Origin: Actinomycetota bacterium
GTDB taxonomy: Bacteria; Actinomycetota; Actinomycetes; Propionibacteriales; Nocardioidaceae
Length of the DNA: 64,000 nt
Assembly (NCBI GenBank): GCA_009701885.1
Contig: WLJH01000011.1
Coordinates: forward strand, 58,902 to 122,901
Reading direction: 5' to 3'
Of this stretch, positions 57,917 to 64,000 are shown piece by piece. The translations under genes were made by a program, and so were the position numbers. How positions within the stretch are numbered: position 1 is the stretch's first letter; the number at the start of each line of letters is the position of its first letter. The notes beneath the pieces were generated by a model. That model did not search any database, was not told the DNA's origin, and worked only from the letters and a program-made list of their open reading frames with translations.

Positions 57917-58290
57917 GGGTTCTCTTGTTCCCGGGGCTGCCCACACCCGAAACGTGACATGGGGCGGCGTGGCCGAGAGGCGCGCCAGCGCCGCTTACCG
58001 CTGGTCGAGGTGCGAGGAGCGTCAGCGACGAGCCGCGAGACCCCGTACGCCGGTCGCTCCGCCTATCCCCGTGGTTGCTCCCTGGGTCACCGCCTGCGGG
58101 TCGTGGCGGGTTCGCGCCGCAGCAGGTCCTGGATTCAGTGAAAGCGTGGTCGCCCTGGGTGCCGCTTCAGCTTCTTGGTTGCGCTTGACTCGGTGGTCGC
58201 CCGCCGCTGGGGTGCTCGCCTCGGCTGGGCTTGGATCAGTCCCTCAGGAAGTTCACGAAAAGTGGATCTGACCTGGGGAAACACTGTCGC
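57917..58290. other. 374-nt intergenic region between divergent genes
   Basis: Holds one copy of a dispersed palindromic repeat (58002-58042). The stretch 58120-58260 is less GC-rich than the genes around it. No other gene or structure was recognised. Confidence 0.5.
58002..58042. repeat. dispersed repeat TGGTCGAG...CGAGACC, copy A
   Basis: 41 bp, starting TGGTCGAG and ending CGAGACC, with an internal GAGCG-type core. A related 38-bp copy is inside the HNH gene at 59135-59172. Confidence 0.7.
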
Positions 58291-58306
58291 TCGAACGTGT
58301 GTTCGA
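58291..58306 (+). promoter_or_regulatory. LexA SOS box
   Basis: TCGAACGTGTGTTCGA is a perfect match to the actinobacterial LexA site TCGAAC-N4-GTTCGA. It fills the spacer just upstream of the -10 of the HNH gene, where LexA would block RNA polymerase. Confidence 0.9.
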
Positions 58307-58307
58307 G

Positions 58308-58313
58308 TATACT
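58308..58313 (+). promoter_or_regulatory. -10 element TATACT of the HNH gene
   Basis: TATACT ends 6 nt before ATG 58320; leaderless. -35 position (58285-58290) reads TGTCGC, a weak match. Confidence 0.75.
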
Positions 58314-58319
58314 TTCACC

Positions 58320-59765
58320 ATGGCCACCGCCTCCCTCCTCGACGCGATCCGCACCGCCAAGGCGCGTGAGGACGACGCCGCGCGGGAGCTGCTGATCGGG
58401 ATTGCTGAGTGGGCTGATGCGCACACCACCGGTGTCCTGATGCCGGACTTTTACGGCACCTACTCCCACCCCGACGAGGAGGCGTACGACGCCGCCGAGG
58501 CTGCGTGGACGGCCCGGTTCGGGATGCCCGGTGCCGACACCATGCTCGATCTGGCCGGCGCCGGCGCTCCCGAGGTGTCCGACTTCGCCGTCACCGAGTT
58601 GTCCACCGCCCTCGGGCGCACGCGCGAGTCCGGGCGCCTGCTCGTGGGTGACGCCATCGAGGCCAAGCACCGCCTCCCCAAGGTCTGGGCCCGGCTCGTC
58701 GCAGGACAGGTCACCGCGTGGCGGGTCCGCCGCCTCGCCCAGACCACCAAGGGCTTGTCGGAAGAGGCCGTGGCGTTCGTCGACGCCCAGGTCGCCCATG
58801 TCGTCCACACCGCCGGACCCGTCGTCGTCGACCGACTCGTCCTCGAGGCATCAGCGCGGTTCGACCCCGAATCCACCGAGGTCACCGAGTGCGACACCCG
58901 CGCCAACCTCTACTTCGACCTCGACCTCGCATCCCCCGCTACCTCGGTCGGTGCGGCCTCCGCCGTGTCCGCCGACGGGTTCCTGGACCGCGCCGACGCC
59001 GAGGACCTCGAGCAGGCGATCCGCCACATCGCCCACCAGCTGCTCCTCGACGGCTCCACCGACACGCTCGCCGTCCGCCGCGCCAAAGCACTCGGCTACA
59101 TCGCCCGCGGCCAAGACCTCCTCCCCACACCCGATGGTCGAGCAGCGAGCGCCAGCGAGCGTCGTCGAGACCGCGCGACCGACACGCCCACCGGCCCCGG
59201 CAGCAACGCGCCCAACGCCCGCACGTCCGCTCGCCGGGTCGTGGTGCTCACGGTCCACCTCTCCGACGCCGCGCTGACCGGCGCACCCCAGACCGACCCC
59301 GTCACCGGCCAGCTCGGCCTCAACCTCGCCCGCCTCGACAACCACCACCAGCTCCTCACCGCCGACGCCGTCCGCGAGTGGTGCGGGACCCCCGGCACCC
59401 AGGTCGTCGTCAAACCCGTCATCGACCTCCACGACACCGTCGCCGTCGACTCCTACGAGGTCCCCGACCGCATCGCCACCCGCGTCCGACTGACCCGCAC
59501 CACCTGCACGTTCCCGCACTGCAACAGGCCCGCCGAGACCGCCGACCTCGACCACACCATCGAGTACTCCGACACCGGCCCACCCGGTCAGACGAGCACC
59601 GACAACCTCGCGCCCCTCTGCAGGCACGACCACCGCGCCAAGACTCACCCCTCACCAGCAGGCAGACCCTGGCGAGTCACAGGGCTGAGCCCAGGTCATT
59701 GGCTCTGGACCAGCCCCCACGGCCAGCACTACCTCGTCCACCCCGACGGCACCACCCCACTCTGA
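58320..59765 (+). CDS. DUF222/HNH endonuclease (13E12-repeat family), LexA-controlled
   Basis: 481 aa. N-terminal DUF222 region (TELSTALGRTRESGRLLVGDA, LPKVWARLVAGQVTAWRVRRLA). C-terminal HNH: Cys396-x4-Cys401, DLDH (His412), NLAPLC with Asn429 and Cys434, then HDHRAKTH. The Cys pairs hold zinc. A nonspecific or site-directed nuclease is expected; the true role of the family is unknown. In mycobacteria 13E12-family genes are in the LexA regulon, which fits the perfect SOS box here. Leaderless ATG. A dispersed repeat forms codons near residue 275 (GRAASASERRRDRA), in a linker between the domains. Confidence 0.92.
   Translation: MATASLLDAIRTAKAREDDAARELLIGIAEWADAHTTGVLMPDFYGTYSHPDEEAYDAAEAAWTARFGMPGADTMLDLAGAGAPEVSDFAVTELSTALGRTRESGRLLVGDAIEAKHRLPKVWARLVAGQVTAWRVRRLAQTTKGLSEEAVAFVDAQVAHVVHTAGPVVVDRLVLEASARFDPESTEVTECDTRANLYFDLDLASPATSVGAASAVSADGFLDRADAEDLEQAIRHIAHQLLLDGSTDTLAVRRAKALGYIARGQDLLPTPDGRAASASERRRDRATDTPTGPGSNAPNARTSARRVVVLTVHLSDAALTGAPQTDPVTGQLGLNLARLDNHHQLLTADAVREWCGTPGTQVVVKPVIDLHDTVAVDSYEVPDRIATRVRLTRTTCTFPHCNRPAETADLDHTIEYSDTGPPGQTSTDNLAPLCRHDHRAKTHPSPAGRPWRVTGLSPGHWLWTSPHGQHYLVHPDGTTPL
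59135..59172 (+). repeat. dispersed repeat TGGTCGAG...CGAGACC, copy B inside the HNH gene
   Basis: 38 bp with the same ends as copy A (58002-58042) and an AGCGAGCG-type core. It keeps the reading frame and encodes an Arg/Ser/Ala linker. Confidence 0.7.
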
Positions 59766-59861
59766 GCACCCAGACCTGAGCGCGCTCGCAGCCCGACCAC
59801 CACCCGGCGGCCGGGCTACCAGCACGCCCGCACCTCGGCGACCCGCCCCGTAGAGCCGATC

Positions 59862-59902
59862 TGGAGGCTCTGCGTTGCACCAGGTGCCAGACAGGACCTC
59901 CA
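59862..59902. repeat. 41-bp imperfect palindrome, copy 2
   Basis: 33 of 41 positions match copy 1 at 21987-22027, including CACC-GGTGCC and ACAGGACCTCCA. Lies 97 nt past the HNH stop in a 269-nt region. Other than this repeat, 59766-60034 shows an open minus-strand frame without a start that matches no family I recognise. Confidence 0.7.
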
Positions 59903-60034
59903 CTTCGGTTCTTCGGCCGGACCGTCGATCAGCCGGGCGACAGCCGCCGGGTCGAGGAAGCGCGCCGGCGCCGTCTCGAGACCGAGCCATGGCCTCCAGA
60001 ACTCCGTCGCGGCGGACGGGTCACGGGTGGCAGG

Positions 60035-60727
60035 GTGCCGCAGGTGGACGGGACGAGCCGGGTGGTCTTCATGTGCGGGCCGTCGGGTGCCGGCAAGACG
60101 ACGTACGCGCGGCGGCTCGAGGCCGAGGGCATGGTGCGGCTCTCGTTCGACGCCGGCATCTGGGCACGCGGGATCACCGGGGGCGAGGTGCCGGACACGG
60201 TGCGCGAGGAGATCCGCGCGCAGCTGCGCACGGAGCTGCTGCGGCTCGTCAGCGCTAGGCGCGACGTCGTCCTCGACTTCTCGTTCTGGTCGAGGGCGAT
60301 GCGCGAGGAGTGGCGCGCGCTGCTCGCGGAGCACGGCGTCGTCCCCGAGACGGTCTACCTCGCCACCGACCGCGGCACCGTGCTCGCGCGCGTGGCGAGG
60401 CGGCGAGCCGACCACGCCGACGACTTCCCGGTCGACCTCGACACCGCAGCGTCGTACGTCGACCGGTTCGAGCCTCCGGTGCCGGAGGAGGGCCCGCTGG
60501 TGCTGGTCGTCGACGGCGAGGAGTTCCGGGTGACCCGGCGCAGCGCAGGCGTGTACGACTACGACTGGCTCACCCACCGGCACGGGGGCTACGGCTTCGG
60601 CTCGGCGACGAACGACCGGTCCGCCGAGAGCGGTGAGGGGCACGTGGCAGCGGTCCGCGACTTCCTCGCCGCGGTCGACCCACGGACCGGCTTCATGCGG
60701 GACGACCCGGACGACGAGGGGGGCTAG
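60035..60727 (+). CDS. P-loop kinase of the AAA_33/zeta-like type
   Basis: 230 aa, GTG start. Walker A CGPSGAGKTTYA (residues 14-25), Asp in LSFDAG, Walker B-like DVVLDFSFWSR, and a lid VARRRADHADDFPVD with Arg residues. Single-domain kinases of this group phosphorylate small metabolites, tRNA-like or sugar acceptors; no zeta-antitoxin partner is next to it, so a toxin role is not supported. A C-terminal 60-residue extension with YDWLTHRHGGYGFG is not part of the usual core. Ends 4 nt over the stop of the convergent SIS gene. Confidence 0.78.
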   Translation: MPQVDGTSRVVFMCGPSGAGKTTYARRLEAEGMVRLSFDAGIWARGITGGEVPDTVREEIRAQLRTELLRLVSARRDVVLDFSFWSRAMREEWRALLAEHGVVPETVYLATDRGTVLARVARRRADHADDFPVDLDTAASYVDRFEPPVPEEGPLVLVVDGEEFRVTRRSAGVYDYDWLTHRHGGYGFGSATNDRSAESGEGHVAAVRDFLAAVDPRTGFMRDDPDDEGG

Positions 60728-61752
60728 TCCTCGACCAGCCCGAGCCGGAGGTACTCCGAGGCGTAGGTGCCCGAGAGCATGAGCGAGGCGTAGCGGGCGA
60801 CCTCGGTGGGGGCGTCGGAGCCGAGGGTCTCGACCCGGACCCCGCGCTCGGCGGCCGCGGCGAGCAGCCGGGTGCGGTGGGTGCGGACGGTGGCGTCCTC
60901 GGACCCGTCGTCGAGCAGCACCAGCACCGGACGCGGGCCGGAGGTGCCCTCGGCGAAGGGGTCGTCGAAGACGTCGCGGGGGCGCGCGGCCTCGATGACC
61001 GGCAGCAGGTGCTCGGCGTCGCCAGCGATCGCGGTGCGGCCGGAGGCGCGGCGCACGGACTCCGCGACCCGGCGCGCGGCGCGGGCCGCGAGGACGGAGC
61101 CACCCCAGACGACGGGCGCGGCGTCGGCGAGCGCGATGGCGAGCATCTTGGCGGGGTTGACCGCGAGGTCCTTGCGCGGGCCACAGTCCAGGGCGACCTG
61201 GTCGAGGGCGTCGGCGACCGAGTCCGGAGCAGCCTCGGGACCGAGCTGGACCCGGTGGAGGTAGGACAGCATGACGACCGCCGAGGCGAGCTGGTCGCGC
61301 GTGGTCGAGGGCAGGACCGTGGCGTAGCGGCCGACCGTGTGCTCGGCGACCAGCGAGCCCGGCGGGCACGACACCACGACCTGGCAGCCGCGGCGCACCG
61401 CCTCGGAGACCGCGGAGGCCGTGCCGGCGTCGGCGCCGTCGGGCGCGAGGACGACGACGAGGTCCAGGCTGCCCGCCCAGCCCGGCAGCGCCGGCCCCGG
61501 CCAGGCGACGAACGGCACCGGGCACCACGGCTCGAGGACGGCACGCAGCAGCCGGGAGTCCGGACCCGCGGCGATGACCGCGCGCGGCCGGTCCAGCTCG
61601 CGCGCCCGCTCGACCGCGCTGTCGGCCGCCTCGGCCGCGTCACCGACCTCGCGGCGCACGCGGGAGCCCGACTCCGCCAGGTGGCGCAGCCGCAGGTCCA
61701 CGGTGCCCAGCGCCGACTCGTCGTCGAGCCGGGCCTCGTCGAACCAGGTCAC
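60724..61752 (-). CDS. SIS-domain protein (phosphoglucose/phosphomannose isomerase-like)
   Basis: 342 aa from GTG 61752, which overlaps the Trm112-like stop by GTGA. Two SIS-like halves ([66 protein letters not shown]). This is the actinobacterial SIS protein always next to manB (Rv3256c, from memory). The catalytic Glu and His of true isomerases are not clearly recognised, so it may be regulatory or act in mannose donor supply. manA, often adjacent, is absent from the window. Confidence 0.83.
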   Translation of the reverse strand: MTWFDEARLDDESALGTVDLRLRHLAESGSRVRREVGDAAEAADSAVERARELDRPRAVIAAGPDSRLLRAVLEPWCPVPFVAWPGPALPGWAGSLDLVVVLAPDGADAGTASAVSEAVRRGCQVVVSCPPGSLVAEHTVGRYATVLPSTTRDQLASAVVMLSYLHRVQLGPEAAPDSVADALDQVALDCGPRKDLAVNPAKMLAIALADAAPVVWGGSVLAARAARRVAESVRRASGRTAIAGDAEHLLPVIEAARPRDVFDDPFAEGTSGPRPVLVLLDDGSEDATVRTHRTRLLAAAAERGVRVETLGSDAPTEVARYASLMLSGTYASEYLRLGLVED

Positions 61753-61937
61753 GGCCGGCGGGCCTCGTCGACCAGCAGCACGGGGATGTCGTCGCGGACG
61801 GGGTAGGCCAGGCCGCACGTGCCCTGGCAGACCAGCTCGTCGGCGCCGTCGGGACCGGTGCCGGGCGCGAGGTCGCCGTGGCACTGGGGGCACACGATGA
61901 TCTCCATCAGGGCCGGGTCGATGTTCATCGCGTTCAC
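61749..61937 (-). CDS. Trm112-family zinc protein
   Basis: 62 aa. [10 protein letters not shown] and [19 protein letters not shown] form the Trm112 zinc fold. Trm112 proteins activate partner methyltransferases; a partner is not evident here. GTG start has GGAGGG upstream and overlaps the manB stop by GTGA, and its own stop overlaps the SIS gene start, so the three are tightly coupled. Confidence 0.9.
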   Translation of the reverse strand: MNAMNIDPALMEIIVCPQCHGDLAPGTGPDGADELVCQGTCGLAYPVRDDIPVLLVDEARRP

Positions 61938-63340
61938 TGCTTCCCTCCACGGATCCTGGCCAGCACGCCATCGCGCACGGCCTCCATCGTCTCCTGGTCG
62001 CGCCCCTCGGCGTTGAGCCGCAGCAGCGGCTCGGTGTTGGAGGGCCGCACGTTGAACGTCCAGTCCGGGTGGCTGACGCTCAGCCCGTCCAGCCGGTCGG
62101 TGGTGACGCCGTCCTGCCCGGCGTACTCCGCCTCCAGCGTGTCCATGACCGCAGCCTGGTCCGACACCTCGGAGTTGATCTCCCCCGACATCGGGTACCG
62201 CTCGTACGCCGCCAGCAGCTGCGACAGCGGCACGTCCGTGCCCGCGAGGGCCGCCAGGGCGTGCAGCGCGGCGAGCATGCCGGAGTCGGCGCGCCAGAAG
62301 TCCCGGAAGTAGAAGTGCCCCGAGTGCTCGCCGCCGAAGACCGCGTCGGTCTCGGCCATCCGGGCCTTGATGAAGGAGTGCCCGACCCGGGTGCGCACGG
62401 GGGTGCCGCCGAGCTCGGTGACCAGCTCGGGCACCGCGCGGGAGGTGATGAGGTTGTGGATGATCGTGGCGCCCGGCTCCTTGGCGAGCTCGCGCGCCGC
62501 GATCAGCGCGGTGAGCGTGGAGGGCGAGACCGCCCGGCCGCGCTCGTCGACGAGGAAGCAGCGGTCGGCGTCACCGTCGAAGGCCAGTCCGACGTCGGCC
62601 TTCTCCGCCAGCACCCGGGCCTTGAGGTCGGCCAGCGTGGTCTCGTCGAGCGGGTTGGCCTCGTGGTTCGGGAAGCTGCCGTCGAGCTCGAAGTAGAGCG
62701 GCACCAGGTCGACCTGGTCGGTCCCCATCCGCCCGAAGACCGCCGGCGCCGTCCAGCCGGCCATGCCGTTGCCGGCGTCGGCCACGACCTTGAGCCGGCG
62801 CCCCGAGACCGGGGCCAGGGTGAGCAGGTGGGCGGCGTACGCCTCCAGCACGTCGTGCTCGCTGATCGAGCCCGCGGCCGGGGCGGGGACGAACCGCTCG
62901 GTGACCTCCCCGGAGGCGACCAGGTCGCGGATCTCGTGCAGACCGGTGTCGGCACCGACGGGGACGGCGTGCGCGCGGCACAGCTTGATCCCGTTGTACT
63001 GCGCGGGGTTGTGGCTGGCGGTGAACATCGCGCCCGGGTGCCCGAGGTGGCCCGAGGCGAAGTAGAGCTGGTCGGTGGAGGCCAGGCCGATCATGACGAC
63101 GTCGGCACCGGCCTCGGAGGCGCCCGAGGCGAACGCGCCGGCCATGCCGGGCGAGCTGGGACGCATGTCGTGGCCCACCACGACCGTGCGGGCACCGAGC
63201 ACCCGGACGTAGGCGCGACCGGTCGCGCGGGCGAGGTCCTCGTCGAGCTGGTCGGGGACCGTGCCGCGCACGTCGTAGGCCTTGAAGACGGCATGGAGGT
63301 TCGCAGCCCCCAGCGAGTCGGAGGTGCGGGTGTCGGCCAT
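61934..63340 (-). CDS. manB: phosphomannomutase/phosphoglucomutase ManB
   Basis: 468 aa. [11 protein letters not shown] at the start, catalytic Ser in [12 protein letters not shown], metal loop [12 protein letters not shown], sugar loop [10 protein letters not shown] and phosphate loop [11 protein letters not shown]. Interconverts mannose/glucose 6- and 1-phosphates for GDP-mannose and cell-wall glycans. ATG 63340 lies 6 nt after TAGGGT; the TAG is the stop of DUF3499. Leads manB-trm112-SIS. Confidence 0.95.
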   Translation of the reverse strand: MADTRTSDSLGAANLHAVFKAYDVRGTVPDQLDEDLARATGRAYVRVLGARTVVVGHDMRPSSPGMAGAFASGASEAGADVVMIGLASTDQLYFASGHLGHPGAMFTASHNPAQYNGIKLCRAHAVPVGADTGLHEIRDLVASGEVTERFVPAPAAGSISEHDVLEAYAAHLLTLAPVSGRRLKVVADAGNGMAGWTAPAVFGRMGTDQVDLVPLYFELDGSFPNHEANPLDETTLADLKARVLAEKADVGLAFDGDADRCFLVDERGRAVSPSTLTALIAARELAKEPGATIIHNLITSRAVPELVTELGGTPVRTRVGHSFIKARMAETDAVFGGEHSGHFYFRDFWRADSGMLAALHALAALAGTDVPLSQLLAAYERYPMSGEINSEVSDQAAVMDTLEAEYAGQDGVTTDRLDGLSVSHPDWTFNVRPSNTEPLLRLNAEGRDQETMEAVRDGVLARIRGGKQ

Positions 63341-63346
63341 GCCCGA

Positions 63347-63352
63347 ACCCTA
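63347..63352 (-). promoter_or_regulatory. -10 TAGGGT overlapping the DUF3499 stop codon
   Basis: TAG stop at 63352-63350 begins TAGGGT, 6 nt before ATG 63340. Confidence 0.6.
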
Positions 63353-63709
63353 GTGCTCGGTGGACAGCACGCGCAGATGACCCTTGCGACCGGTCTCGCG
63401 GCCGGTCTCCTCGGCCGGTGCCACCCGTCGGGGCGGCTGGGGCCGGCCGGCCTCGCGGACGGCGTCGGCCAGCGCGAGGAGGTCGTCGTTGCTCGGCCGC
63501 GGCGGCGCGGGCTGCGCCAGCCGCAGCACCTCCCAGCCGCGGGGTGCCGAGAGCCGCTCGCTGTGGGTCTCGCAGAGGTCGTAGGCGTGCGGCTCGGCAT
63601 ACGTCGCCAGGGGGCCGAGCACGGCGGTCTGGTCGGCGTAGACGTAGGTCAGCGTCATCACCGCCGGGCGACCGCACGCGGTGCGGCTGCAACGACGGGC
63701 GGGACTCAC
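63350..63709 (-). CDS. DUF3499 family protein
   Basis: 119 aa from GTG 63709. CSRTACGRPAVMTLTYVYADQTAVLGPLA and YDLCETHSERL give four Cys/His that likely bind zinc. This is the DUF3499 family that lies beside manB and the metallopeptidase gene (Rv3258c, from memory). Function unknown. The C-terminus is basic and Arg/Thr-rich. Leaderless by the TAGCGT spacing. Confidence 0.88.
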   Translation of the reverse strand: MSPARRCSRTACGRPAVMTLTYVYADQTAVLGPLATYAEPHAYDLCETHSERLSAPRGWEVLRLAQPAPPRPSNDDLLALADAVREAGRPQPPRRVAPAEETGRETGRKGHLRVLSTEH

Positions 63710-63716
63710 GGCCCAG

Positions 63717-63722
63717 ACGCTA
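63717..63722 (-). promoter_or_regulatory. -10 element TAGCGT of the DUF3499 gene
   Basis: TAGCGT ends 7 nt before GTG 63709. The divergent metallopeptidase promoter is 24 nt away. Confidence 0.5.
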
Positions 63723-63746
63723 CCCGCCCGCACCGACGCCCGCGGA

Positions 63747-63752
63747 TAGGCT
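63747..63752 (+). promoter_or_regulatory. -10 element TAGGCT of the metallopeptidase gene
   Basis: TAGGCT ends 7 nt before ATG 63760; leaderless. Confidence 0.55.
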
Positions 63753-63759
63753 CGCGGGC

Positions 63760-64000
63760 ATGACTCGTGACCGTCGGGGCCGCGGCATGCGCGGACCCGC
63801 GGTGCTCACCGCGCAGCCGGGCCGCCCGACGTCGCGCGAGCGCTTCGACCGCGTGGTCCTCGACGCCGTCGAGAGCGTCGAGGAGCGGTGGGCCGAGCGC
63901 CTCGGGCTGGTGGAGTACGCCGTCGAGGACGTGCCCCACGTGCCCGACGACTGGGACTCGCCGACCGTGCCGCTGTCCTCGCTCGTGCGCGCCACCGGCG
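63760..64000 (+). CDS. metallopeptidase-family protein, N-terminal part (cut by window edge)
   Basis: 80 codons visible. A basic start (MTRDRRGRGMRGP) then RFDRVVLDAVESVEERW and LVEYAVEDVPHVPDDW, the opening of the small minimal-zincin family next to DUF3499 in actinobacteria (Rv3259, from memory). The HExxH active site would lie beyond the edge. Leaderless ATG. Confidence 0.78.
   Translation, partial: MTRDRRGRGMRGPAVLTAQPGRPTSRERFDRVVLDAVESVEERWAERLGLVEYAVEDVPHVPDDWDSPTVPLSSLVRATG

Noticed and set aside
58320..59765. Insertion sequence or intein around the HNH motif
   Set aside because: No terminal inverted repeats, transposase or splice residues; it is a stand-alone DUF222-HNH gene.
59780..60030. 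Pseudogene on the minus strand
   Set aside because: Open frame without start or recognisable family; part of it is the palindromic repeat itself.
60035..60727. Zeta toxin of a toxin-antitoxin pair
   Set aside because: No antitoxin gene lies next to it and the C-terminus differs.

Overview
The window is 64 kb of very GC-rich DNA with the codon use, start-codon choice (many GTG, some TTG) and gene families of an actinobacterium. The small families seen (DUF3107, DUF5302, DUF6752, DUF6758, DUF3499, Rv3235-like, long HPF, MtrAB-LpqB) and the GGAGG-type ribosome sites next to many leaderless starts fit Nocardioidaceae, most likely Nocardioides or a close relative; this is inference from gene content. 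No rRNA, tRNA, CRISPR array, prophage or insertion sequence was seen.

Layout. (1) 1-24 kb is mostly core. It holds an AdnA/AdnB-type helicase-nuclease pair (the AdnB-like gene is cut by the left edge), an acyltransferase, a sulfotransferase, a SpoIIE-type phosphatase overlapping a PucR regulator, two tandem secreted S1 proteases, MoeZ, TetR-DUF3107, a ferritin-like protein, a DEAD-box helicase, a ParA-like ATPase, an SDR, a PHP phosphoesterase, a MaoC protein and an acyl-CoA dehydrogenase. The order adnAB-moeZ-TetR-DUF3107-ferritin-like-DEAD-ParA matches, from memory, the Rv3201c-Rv3213c segment of Mycobacterium tuberculosis. (2) 23.7-37.3 kb is accessory. It has three related sulfotransferase-fold genes, three EEP-fold proteins (two of them secreted or anchored alone, one joined to half a PLD domain), a complete secreted PLD-like protein, an O-acyltransferase with an SGNH domain, a LicD-methyltransferase fusion, a small coiled-coil DUF6752 protein and a glycosyltransferase. 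I read it as a cell-surface glycan decoration region, which is inference. (3) 37.3-40.8 kb: MgtE-N/CBS protein, DUF1003, Mrp/ApbC, TatB. (4) 41.4-55.6 kb: LysM protein, Rv3235-like, SecA, a YcaQ-like protein, an orphan NarL-type regulator, HPF, ComF, LpqB, MtrB, MtrA, SahH. (5) 55.8-60.7 kb is accessory: DUF808, an acyltransferase, an HNH gene with a perfect LexA box, and a P-loop kinase. (6) 60.7-64 kb: SIS protein, Trm112-like, ManB, DUF3499 and the start of a metallopeptidase.

Regulation visible in the sequence: many genes have a TANNNT -10 element ending 6-9 nt before the start codon, i.e. leaderless or nearly leaderless transcripts. In four places the TAG stop codon of one gene is also the first half of the next gene's -10 element. 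Several perfect GC-rich stem-loops mark terminators. Two dispersed palindromic repeat types occur, one of them with a copy inside the HNH coding region. Operons with 4-nt GTGA overlaps are adnA-adnB, mtrB-lpqB, manB-trm112-SIS and the DUF6752-sulfotransferase pair.
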